DNA of 64,000 nucleotides, from assembly GCF_028640845.1 (NCBI RefSeq), contig NC_080539.1, positions 106,790,554 through 106,854,553 of the forward strand. Direction: 5' to 3'. The translations under genes and the position numbers were made by a program. Below are positions 11,251-21,533 of this stretch, piece by piece. The stretch's first letter is position 1, and each line of letters opens with the position of its first letter. The DNA comes from Ahaetulla prasina. Taxonomy: Eukaryota > Chordata > Lepidosauria > Squamata > Colubridae. Under the pieces are notes generated by a model, which had not been told where the DNA came from, did no database searches, and saw only the letters and a program-made list of their open reading frames with translations.

Positions 11251-12123
11251 GAGAATAACAGAGTTGGAAGGGACCTTGGAGGTCTTCTAGTCCAACCCCC
11301 TGATCAAGCAGGAGATCTTATACCATTCCAGACAAGGGGCTGTCCAGACTCTTCTTAAAAGCCTCCAGTAATGGAGCACCCACAATTTCTGAAAAACAAG
11401 CTGTTTCACTAGTTAGTTGTTCTCACTGTTAGGAAGTTTTTCCTTAGTTTTAGTTCTGTGGGAGTGGCTTGGTGGGCGTGGTGTGGCTTGATGGACATAG
11501 CTTGGTGGGCATGGTAGGGGAAGGATATTACAAAATCTCCATTCCCACCTCTCTCCTGGAAGAAGGATATTGCAAAATCTCCATTCCCACCCCACTCTGG
11601 GGCCAGCCAGAGATGGTATTTGCCGATTCTCCGAACTACTCCAAATTTCTGCTACCGGTTCTCCAGAACCTGTCAGAACCTGCTCGATTTCACCCCTGGT
11701 CCTAGGTTGCTTGTCTCCTTGATTAGTTTCCATCCATTGTTTCTTGCCCTGCCTTCTGGTGCTTTGGAAAAATAGGTTGACCCACTCTTTCTTTGTGGCA
11801 GCTTCTCAAATATTGGAACACTGCTATCATGTCACCCTTAGTTCTTCTTTTCACTAGGCTAGACAAACCCAATATCTGCAACTGTTCTTTGTATGTTTTA
11901 ACTTTCAGTCCCCTAACCATCTTTGTGGCTCTTTCTGCACTTGTTCCAGAATCACTACATCTTTTTTTATGACCAAACCTGAATGCAGTATTCTAAGTGT
12001 GGTATTACTAAGGCTTTATAAAGCAGTACTAATACTTCACGTGATCTTGATTCTATCCCTCTGTTAATGCAATCTAGAATTCATTGGCTTTTTTGGCTGT
12101 TATCACACATGGCTGGCACATAT
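11251..12123 (-). mobile_element. CR1 LINE 3' portion, antisense, interrupted
   Basis: Reads as a CR1 copy on the minus strand: the left end has GAGTTGGAAGGGACCTTGGA and CTAGTCCAACCCCCTG, the reverse complement of the typical CR1 3' end. The match continues as antisense coding sequence beyond 11,700 (for example CATCTTTGTGGCTC, GAATGCAGTATTC). It is split by a MITE-A at about 11455-11696. A second copy lies at 63383-63930. Confidence 0.8.
11455..11696. mobile_element. MITE-A element nested in CR1, left end lost
   Basis: Begins within the module TTCTGTGGGAGTGGCTTGG and ends GATTTCACCCCTG, so the usual CAGTGGTGGG end is missing. Contains two AAGGATATT modules and CTACCGGTTCTCC. CR1 sequence resumes directly after. 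Confidence 0.82.
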
Positions 12124-12551
12124 TTAAGTGATTTGTCAGTTGGATTCAGATGAATGCGTAGACACAGGTACTATTCTAGCTTCCCAAATTGCTCCTGTGC
12201 TCAGGATCAGGGATCCTGCTGAGAAGCAGATAATAGTAACAGAAGATAGGAATTCTTGAAAGGAAGGTGGAAAATCCACCTCTATCTAGTGGACTCCTTC
12301 TATGCTACATTTATAAGTCTCCAAATATTTTTATTAGGACTATTTTATTCATTTTTATGCTTTGTAATTTTAATTGTATTTCAGTTTAATATCATCACAA
12401 CATATGTGTTACTTTGTTCTATGTATTTAATTATTAGTCAAATTCATATAGTTGCCCATCTCACCAAAAGCGACTGGGAGGTGCACTGTGTCACCAACTT
12501 TCAATCCTCCGAGACAATCCAGAAAGATACTATGATCATTGTTATCGAAAT
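12124..12551. other. No gene or repeat recognised
   Basis: AT-rich DNA. The open frame at 12256-12651 contains a hydrophobic stretch but runs on into SINE sequence, so it is taken as chance. Confidence 0.45.
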
Positions 12552-12897
12552 ATGGCAATTAGCAATGGCAATGGCACTTATATACTGTATAACTTCACAG
12601 CACTTTACAGCTCTCTCTAAGTGGTTTACAGAGTCAGCATACTGTCCCTGATTCCTCACTTTACTGATCTCGGAAGGATGGAAGGCTGAGTTAACCATGA
12701 ACCAATCAGGATCAAACTCCTGGCAGTGAGCAGTGAGTTATTTTTTTTTTTATTTACATTTATATCCCGCCCTTCTCCGAAGACTCAGGGCGGCTTACAG
12801 TGTATAAGGCAATAGTCTCATTCTATTTGTATATTTACAAAGTCAACTTATTGCCCCCCCCAACAATCTGGGTCCTCATTTTACCTACCTTATAAAG

Positions 12898-13978
12898 CAG
12901 TGATTCCCAAAGTGTGAGCCGCGGCTCCCCAGGGAGCCGCGCTATCGTCATAAGGGAGCCGCGAAGAAGCAGCGTCTGCTCCATACGCGGTGTTGCGAGA
13001 TCCCAGATGCACAAAGCCGGACACGGCCGCAGCGACCGGGACTCGTACACCGCAACTTGGGATAACTCTAAAAGCCAAGGGACCTTTGCGCAGCCGCACT
13101 CACACCCTCCGCGGGGCAGGCCACAGCAGGTAGGAAGACGGCAGCCGCCGCCGACGGACTAAAGGAGAAGCGCGAGCGCCGGCTTCGCCTGCCCGTTTGA
13201 ATCACAGCGCCTGCCCAGACGACGGACTAAAGGAGAAGCGCGAGCGCCGGCTTCGCCCGCCCGTTTGAATCACAGCGCCTGCCCAGACGACGGACTAAAG
13301 GAGAAGCGCGAGCGCCGGCTTCGCCCGCCCGTTTGAATCACAGCGCCTGCCCAGACGACGGACTAAAGGAGAAGCGCGAGCGCCGGCTTCGCCCACCCGT
13401 TTGAATCCAGCGCCTGCCCAGACGACGGACTAAAGGAGAAGCGCGGCGCGGCCGCCCGCCCGTTTGAATCCAGCGCCTGCCCTGACACGCTGTTCAACAT
13501 GGCTGCGGCCATCACGCTCGATGGCATCGGGAAAGAGAAAATAGTTAAACTATTTTGCGCAGAAAATAGTTAAACTATTTTGTTGGTTCCTCCCAGGTGA
13601 GTCAGGCTGGAGGCGAGAACAGTCACCTCTTTTACAAGGCGGAGATTTGAGGGAACAAGGGGATTGTGAGAGGTCAAACTCCGAGACCGAAGCAGGGACT
13701 TTCATTTCTGGGAAAGTTTTGCAGAGGTTGCTCTTATCAAAGGAGACGGCGCGTCCATCAGCAAATCCAGACGGGCAGACCTTCTTTAAATTGTGAATTT
13801 AAAGCTCGTATTTAATTTATTTTTCAATTAACCTAACCTTAACGATCTAAAAAGTAGATTTCCAAATCCTTAAAAAGACAAAAATTAAAAAAAAAATCGG
13901 ATGTACCTATTAAGGGAGCCGCGGAAAAAATCCGAAGTGTTATGGGAGCCGCAAACCAAAAAAGATTGGGAACCTCTG
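12898..13978. mobile_element. Non-autonomous hAT element of 1,081 bp with tandem repeats
   Basis: A perfect 8-bp TSD TTATAAAG lies at 12890-12897 and 13979-13986. Ends CAGTGATTCCCAAAGTG / GATTGGGAACCTCTG form short inverted repeats (TTCCCAA/TTGGGAA). Near both ends the phrase GGGAGCCGC recurs. The left half is strongly GC-rich and the right third AT-rich. No long open frame remains, so transposase would have to come from elsewhere. Superfamily assigned from 8-bp TSD and CAG...CTG ends. A possible remnant of coding sequence lies at 13500-13790 but is not open. Confidence 0.88.
13153..13487. repeat. Five tandem copies of a 68-bp GC-rich unit inside the hAT element
   Basis: Units begin GACGGACTAAAGGAGAAG at 13153, 13221, 13289, 13357 and 13424. 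Spacing is 68, 68, 68 and 67 bp, and the last unit is partly eroded. Each holds GCGCGAGCGCC and CCCGTTTGAATC. The repeats are nearly identical. Confidence 0.95.
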
Positions 13979-14144
13979 TTATAAAGGATGGAAGGCTGAG
14001 TCAACCTTGGGCCGGGCTTGAACCTGCAGTAATTGCAGGCTGCTGTGTTTTAATAACAGGCTTCTTACAGCCTGAGCTACCACGGCCCTTGCCGTGAGTT
14101 AGCCTGCAATACTGCATTGTAACCACTGCACCATCATGGCAATT

Positions 14145-15229
14145 GGTATTTGGCTGGATTTTAAAATATTTTGCACACCCCTGAACCAGAACAAGCAAAG
14201 AAGAGAAATTATGGAATAGATCAGTTTTCCCAACCCGGGTGTGCTTGGATGACAACTCCATGATTGTCCATCAACATGGTATTTGACTAGCAATGGGGCA
14301 GGAAGTAAAGATGAAAGAAACATCCTCATTGTAAAATTTTCTCTCTTCTGCTTTCACTTGGAACCAAGCGAAATGCTACCAGATCACATTTGCTTGAGAA
14401 TATCTTTTCTGAGATTTTCCTCAGGGCTCTCCAACTCAGCCTTGCAATGCACAATCAAACTGCGGCCAACCTTTCTTCCTCCCCCTCATCTTGCAGCTGC
14501 ATTTTACCACTATGAGTGGCTTTTCCCACATTATCTCACCACCTTCCAGCGTTAAATATTACCAAACTGACTCTTTCCAGAAAGAGTTTTGATATTTCTC
14601 CCAATTTAACAAGGGGCATCAGCAAATTTCTTTCCTGTCCTTTTTTGTCACATTATTGGAAGCAAGTAGTCCAATTCGCGATTGATAAAGGCTACACACA
14701 GAACAATGCCAAGTTGGTATTTATTTTTTTTAAATTTAAATAGTCCAGGAAATGCAATCAAAATACAATTAAAGGGGTTATGCTAGTAAGCATCTTCCGA
14801 AAGAGGGGGATTCTGAGAAGGGTGCTGGCAGACATAGTGGATTTAAACAGAAGCACAAGTGCCAACTAGTCATGCAACAAACTGAAAACTGCTTGGTGAT
14901 AAAAAGTTGCTGCTAATAAAACAAGCCTGTTGTTGCTACTACTGCTGCTGCTATATGGGTCAGTATCCATGCCTTTAGACTAGCGCTTCAGGCATTTTTC
15001 TAAATGATTGAAAACAAGAGATTCATGCATTTCTAATATCCTCTTCTCCCCCTCCCTCCACCAACCCCCCTCCCTCCACCAACCCCCCTCCTTCTACTAT
15101 TGGTACTAATAAACTTCTGTGGGCAGACAGGCATCCAGAGCAGGTATCTGTGTAGAGCATAGAGCCCCTCTTTCATTTTCAGGCCTTGGCCATCAGTGTA
15201 TTAGCAAATTACCTTTGAGTGTTTTAGAG
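14145..15229. other. No gene recognised (about 1.1 kb); one C-rich repeat
   Basis: Mixed DNA. A C-rich duplicated stretch at 15047-15092 repeats CCCTCCCTCCACCAAC. Short frames at 14283-14743 have no recognisable motif. Confidence 0.45.
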
Positions 15230-15510
15230 CAGAGGTCTCCAACCTTCCCATCTTTATGGATTGGTAGCGGTGGCGGGGAGAGAGAACGATTCCACGTGAG
15301 CAGCAGCAAGTGCACATGCAGCTCCATTTGCACAAGTGGTGAGCTCACATGTACACCACTTGCACAAATGGAGCTTTGCACCCATATATGCTCACACACC
15401 CTCACTCATGCAGGTGGAGCTGCGCCCATGCTTGCCGTCTGCTTATGTGGCCCAATTCTGAATGAGCTGCGGCCCAATACCGGGCCACAGCCCAGGGGTC
15501 AGTGACCCTG
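15230..15510. mobile_element. hAT-type MITE, CAGAGGTCTCCAACC end
   Basis: A perfect 8-bp TSD TTTTAGAG lies at 15222-15229 and 15511-15518. Ends CAGAGGTCTCCAACCTT / GGGGTCAGTGACCCTG. Interior contains an inverted pair around TCCATTTGCACAAGTGG / CCACTTGCACAAATGGA (about 15326-15373). Confidence 0.9.
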
Positions 15511-15535
15511 TTTTAGAGGGCAGATTAGAAAGTAC

Positions 15536-15834
15536 AAACACTCCTCGATTTACAACCAGAATTTCACCCAACTTTATGACCTTTTTTGCCACAGTTGTTG
15601 AGTGAATCTCTGGAGTTGTTAAGTGAATCCGACTGGAAAGGTGGCAAATTGTGATCACGTGGCCCTGGGAAGCTGCAAACGTCGTACATACATGTTGGTT
15701 GCCAAGTCTCCGAACTTGGATCAAATGACTGTTGAGATGGTCATAAGTGCAAGGATTGAGTTGCCTTTTTTTCCAGTGCCCTTGTATCTTTGAATGGTTG
15801 CTAAACGAATGGTTGTAAGTCAAGGACTACCTGT
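15536..15834. mobile_element. Palindrome-ended MITE (MITE-E), 'AAGTCAAGGACTAC' end
   Basis: Left end ACTCCTCGATTTACAACC and right end GGTTGTAAGTCAAGGACTAC are inverted. Interior has GTTAAGTGAATC, GTGATCACGTGG and TGGTCATAAGTG, matching the second copy at 23091-23681 and a half copy at 58927-58972. Confidence 0.82.
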
Positions 15835-16369
15835 AATCCTGATCTTTCCTACTGCTCATTTTTTTCCAGGAGGGAGGAAGTCTTTTGCAATCCCCCACCT
15901 TTCTTTATGGAAAAGTAACGCCGTTGAAGCTTTTACGGTTTTGCTTTCTCTGCTGTTTACAGATGCTCAGGTGTCATCTTCATCTTGACAGACTGTGCCG
16001 GCTTCCTTAATTTATTTTTGTTCCTGGGCGTACCTCGTTTGTGCCAGTTTTGACATTTCAGAATTCTAGGGCTTGTTAGGGATGCCTTAAGGGAAATAGT
16101 ATTTGTTTAGCAGCTGTAGCTGAGATTAGGCACAAAGCCTGTGGAAGTAAACAGGGATTTTACCCAACCGTATTAGTTTAACTGAGTTAGGAAGTTCAGC
16201 AAAAAAAAAAAAAAGTTGAGCTAAATGTGATCCTTTAAAAGTTAGTCAAACATATGTTGAGATGAGTCATAGGAGAACTGAACTGATTGCCTCTGTAGAA
16301 GTCCCTATATTAGTCCAGGGCTCTTTAAATTGCTGACATTAATGGTAGATGGGTCAAGGGTCAAAAGAG
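15835..16369. other. No gene or repeat recognised
   Basis: Unique-looking DNA with a short poly-A run near 16201-16214. Confidence 0.45.
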
Positions 16370-16374
16370 ATGGT

Positions 16375-16889
16375 TGTTGTAACACAGGCCCAAGTAGGTA
16401 GCAACAAACTCAGTCCGTGATAAAATAAACTTTATTCGAACAGCTGGGAATTACTTCATTCCCAGCATCGTGTAACTCGAAATAAAACAAAGGCCTCACA
16501 AACACACATTCTTCGGTTATCACAAACCTGAGTCCAATTAGGCAAACTGCCAAAGGCCCTTCCTGATAAATGTCCAGAAGTCAGAGCAGAGAATGCAGCA
16601 AAGAACGCAGCTACAACGTTGTTTTCCTGCAAAGCTGAAACACCGGTGCTGGTCTGTTTTAAGCCTTATGGGAGGGGCCAATCATCTCTTGGCCCTACTC
16701 CCAAGTTGTCCTCTCTGCCTGAGCTGCTCTTGCCTTCTGGCAGCTCTTCTCATGCGTGCATTAGGAACAGGCTCCTCCTGTTCCTCTTCCTCACTAATAT
16801 CAGACTCTGGAGGCTCTGGAGTCCACACCTCAGTGTCATCACTGTCCAATTCCGTTGCTAGCTCCGTAGGCTGCTGACGGACCACAACA
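16375..16889 (-). mobile_element. Solo LTR (endogenous retroelement), minus strand
   Basis: 515 bp beginning TGTTGT and ending ACAACA, with a 5-bp TSD ATGGT at 16370-16374 and 16890-16894. On its own strand a frame is open from the first bases of the LTR to a stop about 200 bp in, acidic first (SDISEEEEQEE) and then arginine-rich (RMRRAARRQEQLRQRG). A poly-A signal (AATAAA) lies at 16436-16431. No internal retroviral genes are attached, so the element is a recombined solo LTR. ERV versus gypsy origin is undetermined. Confidence 0.85.
16431..16436 (-). promoter_or_regulatory. Polyadenylation signal of the LTR
   Basis: AATAAA on the minus strand, about 57 bp before the LTR 3' end; the same hexamer is at the equivalent place in the LTR at 37631-38238 (37696-37691). 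Confidence 0.6.
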
Positions 16890-17005
16890 ATGGTAGATGA
16901 AATGGGCCACCCCATTAAAAGGAAAATAACAGAGCAGAGCATAGTCTGCTGAAAACGAGGAGTACCAAGCAGACCTGAGAAACCAATGAATGCCCTGAAT
17001 CAGGC

Positions 17006-17527
17006 TGTTGTGTCTTGCCCGCCCTCAGAGCAGCCGGGGCCTTCTTACCTGCTCCCGAACACTGAGGAATGTATGCCTCCCGGCCCAAGTCCTGGCTCCA
17101 TGCCCAGACAAACTGCAGAAGAAGGAGCATCTCCCTGCCCCAGCCCTGACTCCATGCCCAGGCAAACGGAGCAGCTAGACCCCTCCCCCTCCTCCACAGC
17201 AGGTGAGCCTGAGGAGGGTTTATTCCCAACAACAGCTGATTGGAGTGACCCTCGCATCAGAAGATTGGAGAGGCGGAGGCAACAGAAGGAAGGGAGGGGC
17301 AGGCCTTAATGAGTGCTGAGTCATGGAGCCACACCCCATGGCCTATATAAAGGATCTACTTTCTGGCAGTCTCTGAGTCAGGCAAAAGTCGAACTTATCT
17401 TGCTGAAGTCACTTACTGGTCTCCTGCCTGCTCTGAGGACTTTGCTAGGACTTTGGGCAGAGCTGCAGAGGCAAGCCTGATTCGGATTTCCCTGACCCAG
17501 CCGTCAGCGGAGGAGTGGGACACGACA
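17006..17527 (+). mobile_element. Solo LTR, plus strand, second subfamily
   Basis: 522 bp from TGTTGTGTC to GGGACACGACA, flanked by CAGGC / TAGGC (4 of 5 match). The frame entering at the LTR edge is open to a stop at about 17309: proline-rich repeats (CPSPDSMPRQT) then a basic end (RIRRLERRRQQKEGRGRP). A TATA box and GTCATGGAGCCACACCCCATGG follow. A close relative with the same layout is at 45990-46715. It lies head to head with the LTR at 16375-16889, 116 bp away. Confidence 0.82.
17344..17351 (+). promoter_or_regulatory. TATA box of the LTR
   Basis: TATATAAA in the context GGCCTATATAAAGGATCT; the identical block occurs at 46526-46533 in the other plus-strand LTR, as expected of a pol II LTR promoter. 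Confidence 0.65.
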
Positions 17528-17599
17528 TAGGCCAAACGTAACAGTGGCACTTGTCCCTCTAAGAATGGGGCCTAAACCAGGTTGGTTTGGTTTCATCAG

Positions 17600-17959
17600 A
17601 ATCACCTCCAAGGGCAGCAATGCCACAGGTGTTCTTTTAAGCCTTATGGGAGGGGCCAATCATCTCCTGACCTTACTCCTGAGTTGTCCTTTTTGCTTTA
17701 GCTGCTCTTACCTTCTGGCAACTCTTCTGATGTGTGCACTAGGAACAGTCTCCTCCTGTTCCTCTGCCTCTCTGCTGTCCGCCTCTGGAGGCTCCAGAGT
17801 CCGCAAATCGCTCCCAGATGGCCCTGGCCCCATCTCTGCCTCCAATGCAGAGCCCTCATCCGGGCCTTCCCCAACTCCAGGAGTGACCCATTGTCCTCCC
17901 CAGTCTCCTCACTGTCCGACTCTGCTGCCAGCTCCGCAGGCTGTTGGTGGAGCACAACA
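17600..17959 (-). mobile_element. Partial solo LTR, minus strand, 3' part missing
   Basis: Ends (plus strand) GAGCACAACA at 17959 and matches the U3 side of the LTRs at 16375-16889 and 37631-38238 (CTTATGGGAGGGGCCAATCAT, CTGCCAGCTCCGCAGGCTG). The poly-A signal part is missing. The minus-strand frame at the LTR edge reads QQPAELAAESDSEE before disruption. Confidence 0.8.
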
Positions 17960-18050
17960 GGATAGCCAAAAGTAGGAGAAGCAAAGAACCATGAGTTCAT
18001 AAGAAAAAAATTTTTTTTGGAAGCAATGGTCTATTTGGGATCCCTTGCTC

Positions 18051-18187
18051 CAGTGGTGGGATTCAGCCAGTTCGCACCACTTCGGGAGAACCGGTTGTTA
18101 TCTTTCTGAGCAGTTTTGCAAACTGGTTGTTGGAAGAAATCATTAGGGCAGAGAACCGGTTGTTAAATTACTTGAATCCCACCACTG
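18051..18187. mobile_element. MITE-A element, 137-bp short form
   Basis: A perfect 8-bp TSD CCTTGCTC lies at 18043-18050 and 18188-18195. Ends CAGTGGTGGGATTCA / TTGAATCCCACCACTG. Two GAGAACCGGTTGTTA motifs inside. Nearly identical, and equal in length, to the copy at 28682-28818. Confidence 0.95.
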
Positions 18188-18195
18188 CCTTGCTC

Positions 18196-20699
18196 CCAAG
18201 GAAATTTATATTCTGGGTAAAGTTCTAGTCATACCAATTGTTCTGGAGGTAAACCCTTGAAGGTTTTGTATAAAACTTGCCATTTTTGACAAGAGCCCAA
18301 TGCTGGAAGCAATCTCTGTACTTTACATATTCCTGTATCTAGCTCTTTAATTCTGTCTTGGGCCATTGCCTTGATTTTTTGGACTCTGACCCAGTTTGGA
18401 CTTTGACGCGTCTTGCCTTGTGCCTTTTGTTCCAGCATTATCTGCCTTCACTTTATTTAAACTTATTTAACTCTCTGTCTGCATGTTGATTGTGTCAGCA
18501 AACTTGGAAGCTCATGTCTGAGGCAGGACAAGTAAGCCCTGAAGAAGGGACCTGATAGAGTCAGCAGGATGTGAGAAAGAAATTTATTTCTTTCCCTTTG
18601 CCAAAGATGGGTAAGATATTCTCCTACCAAGAAGATTTATTACCTTGTGATTATATTTATATACCGTTATTGGGAAGCCAAAGACCAATTCCTGGCCATT
18701 TACACGGTATGCAACGCCAGATAGACTATTTTGGCACAAAATATAAACAGCCATTTGCTGTATTTTTAAAATGTATCAAAACACAATGATGAGTCATACT
18801 TCTCTCTGCTTATCAATAGCTTCATTCCAACACTGGGGGAATCCCTATTTTAGGAGGGAGAATGATTTTTTTTTTTTATTTGAAGAAGTAAAAATTATAC
18901 CTTAGGCGTTTATCAGCCAAGGCGTTATTTTTATTCCTTTAAAGTCCTGATTCCTCAACTTTACAAACCATTTCACATATTTTGGCTCCACTCACCCTAA
19001 AGTATTCCTAAGAGATATGTTCTAGGCATCAGTTGAACTTGGACTTAATCCAAGGCTGGCCTCCAATAGGGTAGATAAATGTTGTTTCTGGAAATAATAG
19101 TGCATCATGGGTCAGCTGCAAGATTTGTTTTTCAAGTCAGGATTCCTTCAGAGACATGCAAAATTACAATAAAAGTCTCTGGGCATAATTCCACCGAGAA
19201 GCTATGAGTCACCAGAACTCGATAACAGGTGTGGCGTCTGGCAAAATTATGCTTTGGCTCTCTATAATAGAAATAAACTGCTAGAAGGAATGCATGGCTG
19301 CTTCCTGAGGCTTTTCCTTGGTGCAGTTTTCTAGTGATTTCTAGGGCGCCTGGAAATGCTGCTCATGATAAGAAGGTGGAAGCCAGAGAATCCTTGGCTG
19401 CAGCCACGCAAAGGGGAAAACCTTTGAAGAAATCACTTGTGTTTTCCAAAGCAAAGAGCCATTGTCACGGTCAGTGCAGTCTCAGCACACTTTATAAAGA
19501 GCAATTCTAAATTAAGCCTCACAGCATTGCCCTTTCTGAGCTAATTAAGTCATGATCTCCCCTGAGCAATATCTCCAACTTTTTCGTCTTCCTAATGAAG
19601 AATTCAAGATGCTCCATCAAAGGTCACTCTTCCTTCCTGTCAGCTCCTTGCATTAAAAAAATGAACTCAAAGAGTCCTCTTGAGATATTTTCCCAATCCA
19701 AGTTGGCAAAGTGAGAGACCTGAAAACAGTGCCAGAGACTCGCCAATATTTCCTAAAGATTTCCTAAAGATTAAGAATGTTGGGAAGGGTGAGGTTTTTT
19801 CCTGAAAGAAATGCTAGTATTTTTCAGCCATTCTGATAGGTGATAGATGGGTAGAAACACAATTGTTCTGTCTGGAAGGGGGAAAAAAATGGTTGTTAGA
19901 CAAAGGTGCAATTCCACTTTGGCACAAGATGAGTTTCCCGGTAATCAAATATTATGGTTAGAGGCTTGCAATTGTATGAAATTCCAATATCTTCTCCTTG
20001 TTTAGAAGCACAAAGAACTGGTTTTTTTTCTCTTTGAAGCTTTAACAAGCCAATAAATAATAAGCAAAATGCGCTGACTCATCTCTTGGTGAAATTAGCC
20101 GGATTTTTTTCTCTCTGTAGAAGAGACAAAACAGAAAACAGGTCGATTCATCTGGCCTGTTGCTAATAAACTCTAGTCACTTCTATCCATGATCACTTGT
20201 GGTTTCTTGCACAGCCATTTTGTTTCACTGCAAGAGATGGCTAGAAGCAGCTTCCAAAGCAGCTTGTGAGCCATGTCTAGAGCGTTTGTATATATGTTAT
20301 ATTATGACATCTCATCTACATGCTACTAAAAGTCTCATCATGACCTTTAACTGAGCAAAATGGTGCCTAACAGGGCAACAATTTTTCAGCCAAGTTTGTG
20401 GACTAATTTACAAAATGTCTCCAAAATCCAGGAGCCATGACTCCCTGAGAAATTAAGTTTGGGGAAGTTGTGGCTGCTTCAGTGCTATTGGCTGCTACTG
20501 TGCTGCTGCAGCCTTGGTCACACTATCTTTATTTTCAATGTTCCGTGGCAGTTTCCCAGGCAGTCTCACAGTCCCTTGCTCTCTCTCCCCCATCCAGCAG
20601 TAGCTATAGTACTTACTGGAAAGGAAAGAGTAGGGAAGAAGAAAAGAAGGGAGGGAGCAAGTGGGAGGAAGACGGAGGAAGGAATTCTTCCTAACTCAC
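18196..20699. other. No gene or repeat recognised (about 2.5 kb)
   Basis: The longest quiet stretch in the left half. Base composition is mixed. No splice-flanked open frame, LINE or SINE motif was found by eye. A purine-rich run is at 20620-20690. Confidence 0.45.
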
Positions 20700-21000
20700 C
20701 CCATCCCCACCACAGTCCTTAGTCTTACCCAACCTGCATCACCCCCTTTCACTTTCCCCAACCTGTGCAACACTTCTTGTGCACCCACACACACCAACCT
20801 CACCTGAACCCCTCCTGTGCACCCTGCACAACCCATGCAACACCACTTGATCAACCCCATATATCTTCCCATCCTGTGCTGCCACTCCATACACCATCAA
20901 TGACCTGCATGATGCCTTTTGTGCATTCCTAGGCACCCTCAGGCATACTTCCCAACCCATGCTACTTCCCCTTGTGCCATCCTAGACCAGTGTGGCACTT
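20700..21000. repeat. Degenerate C-rich tandem repeat
   Basis: Irregular repetition of words such as CCAACCTG, TGCACCC, CAACACC and CCCATGC roughly every 25-50 bp. Copies are too diverged to define one unit. Non-coding. Confidence 0.5.
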
Positions 21001-21243
21001 CTTGCCTCTGTGACCCCTTGAATTGGGAAGGGAAGGGAGATTTCTGATGCTCCCATCCAGCTTCCCACAAGGAAATTCAATGGGGAAATTGGCAGGAAGT
21101 CAGAGGTTGCTGCTGCTTCCATTGATTTTGGCCTAGTGGGGGGTCATACTATTTCTCTTTTTAAGGTAAGGAAATATCTCTGAAATGATGAGCCAAAGGA
21201 ACATGTATTGACTAGTGGGCGTAAAAAAGGGTGTTACGATGAT

Positions 21244-21525
21244 CAGTGGTAAAATCCATTTTTTTTTACTACTGGTTCTGTGGGCATGGCTTGTGGGCAT
21301 GGCAGGGGAAGGATACTGCAAAATCTCCATTCCCTCCCCACTCCAGGGGAAGGATACTGCAAACTCTCCATTCCCTCTCCACTTCAGGGGAAGGATACTG
21401 CAATCTCTCCATTCCCACCCCACTCTGGGGCCAGCCAGAGATGGTATTTTCCGGTTCTCCAAACTGCTTAAAATTTCCGCTACCGGTTCTCCAGAACCTG
21501 TCAGAACCTGCTGGATTTCACCCCT
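21244..21525. mobile_element. MITE-A element, 'GTGGGCATGGC' interior
   Basis: Starts CAGTGGTAAAATCC, ends GATTTCACCCCT (last G lost). TSD ACGATGAT / ACAATGAT at 21236-21243 and 21526-21533. Three tandem AAGGATACTGCAA modules at about 21310, 21349 and 21390. Confidence 0.86.
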
Positions 21526-21533
21526 ACAATGAT

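Larger units (their letters stand above)
12741..14093 (-). mobile_element. SINE-1 copy inside SINE-2
   Basis: Minus strand. The left part (12741-12897) runs from the T-rich complement of the tail through the CCGCCCTTCTCCGAAGACTC hairpin to CTGGGTCCTCATTTTACC. The right part (13987-14093) has GGCTTGAACCTGCAG and the tRNA-like head. The TSD is GTGAGTTA at 12733-12740 and 14094-14101. It is interrupted by an hAT element at 12898-13978. Confidence 0.9.
12561..14135 (-). mobile_element. tRNA-derived SINE (SINE-2), outermost of a three-level nest
   Basis: Minus strand. The tail side (12561-12740) has TTCACAGCACTTTACAGC and TCTCTAAGTGGTTTACAG; the head side (about 14102-14135) has GCATTGTAACCACTGCACC. 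A 9-bp TSD ATGGCAATT lies at 12552-12560 and 14136-14144. Everything from 12741 to 14093 is later insertion. A second copy is at 27677-27862. Confidence 0.88.

Noticed and set aside
12256..12651. 131-codon frame with hydrophobic segments
   Set aside because: It runs into SINE-2 sequence and has no supporting signals.
13153..13487. Regular repeats that might suggest a CRISPR array
   Set aside because: The whole 68-bp unit repeats without unique spacers, lies inside an hAT element, and the genome is vertebrate.
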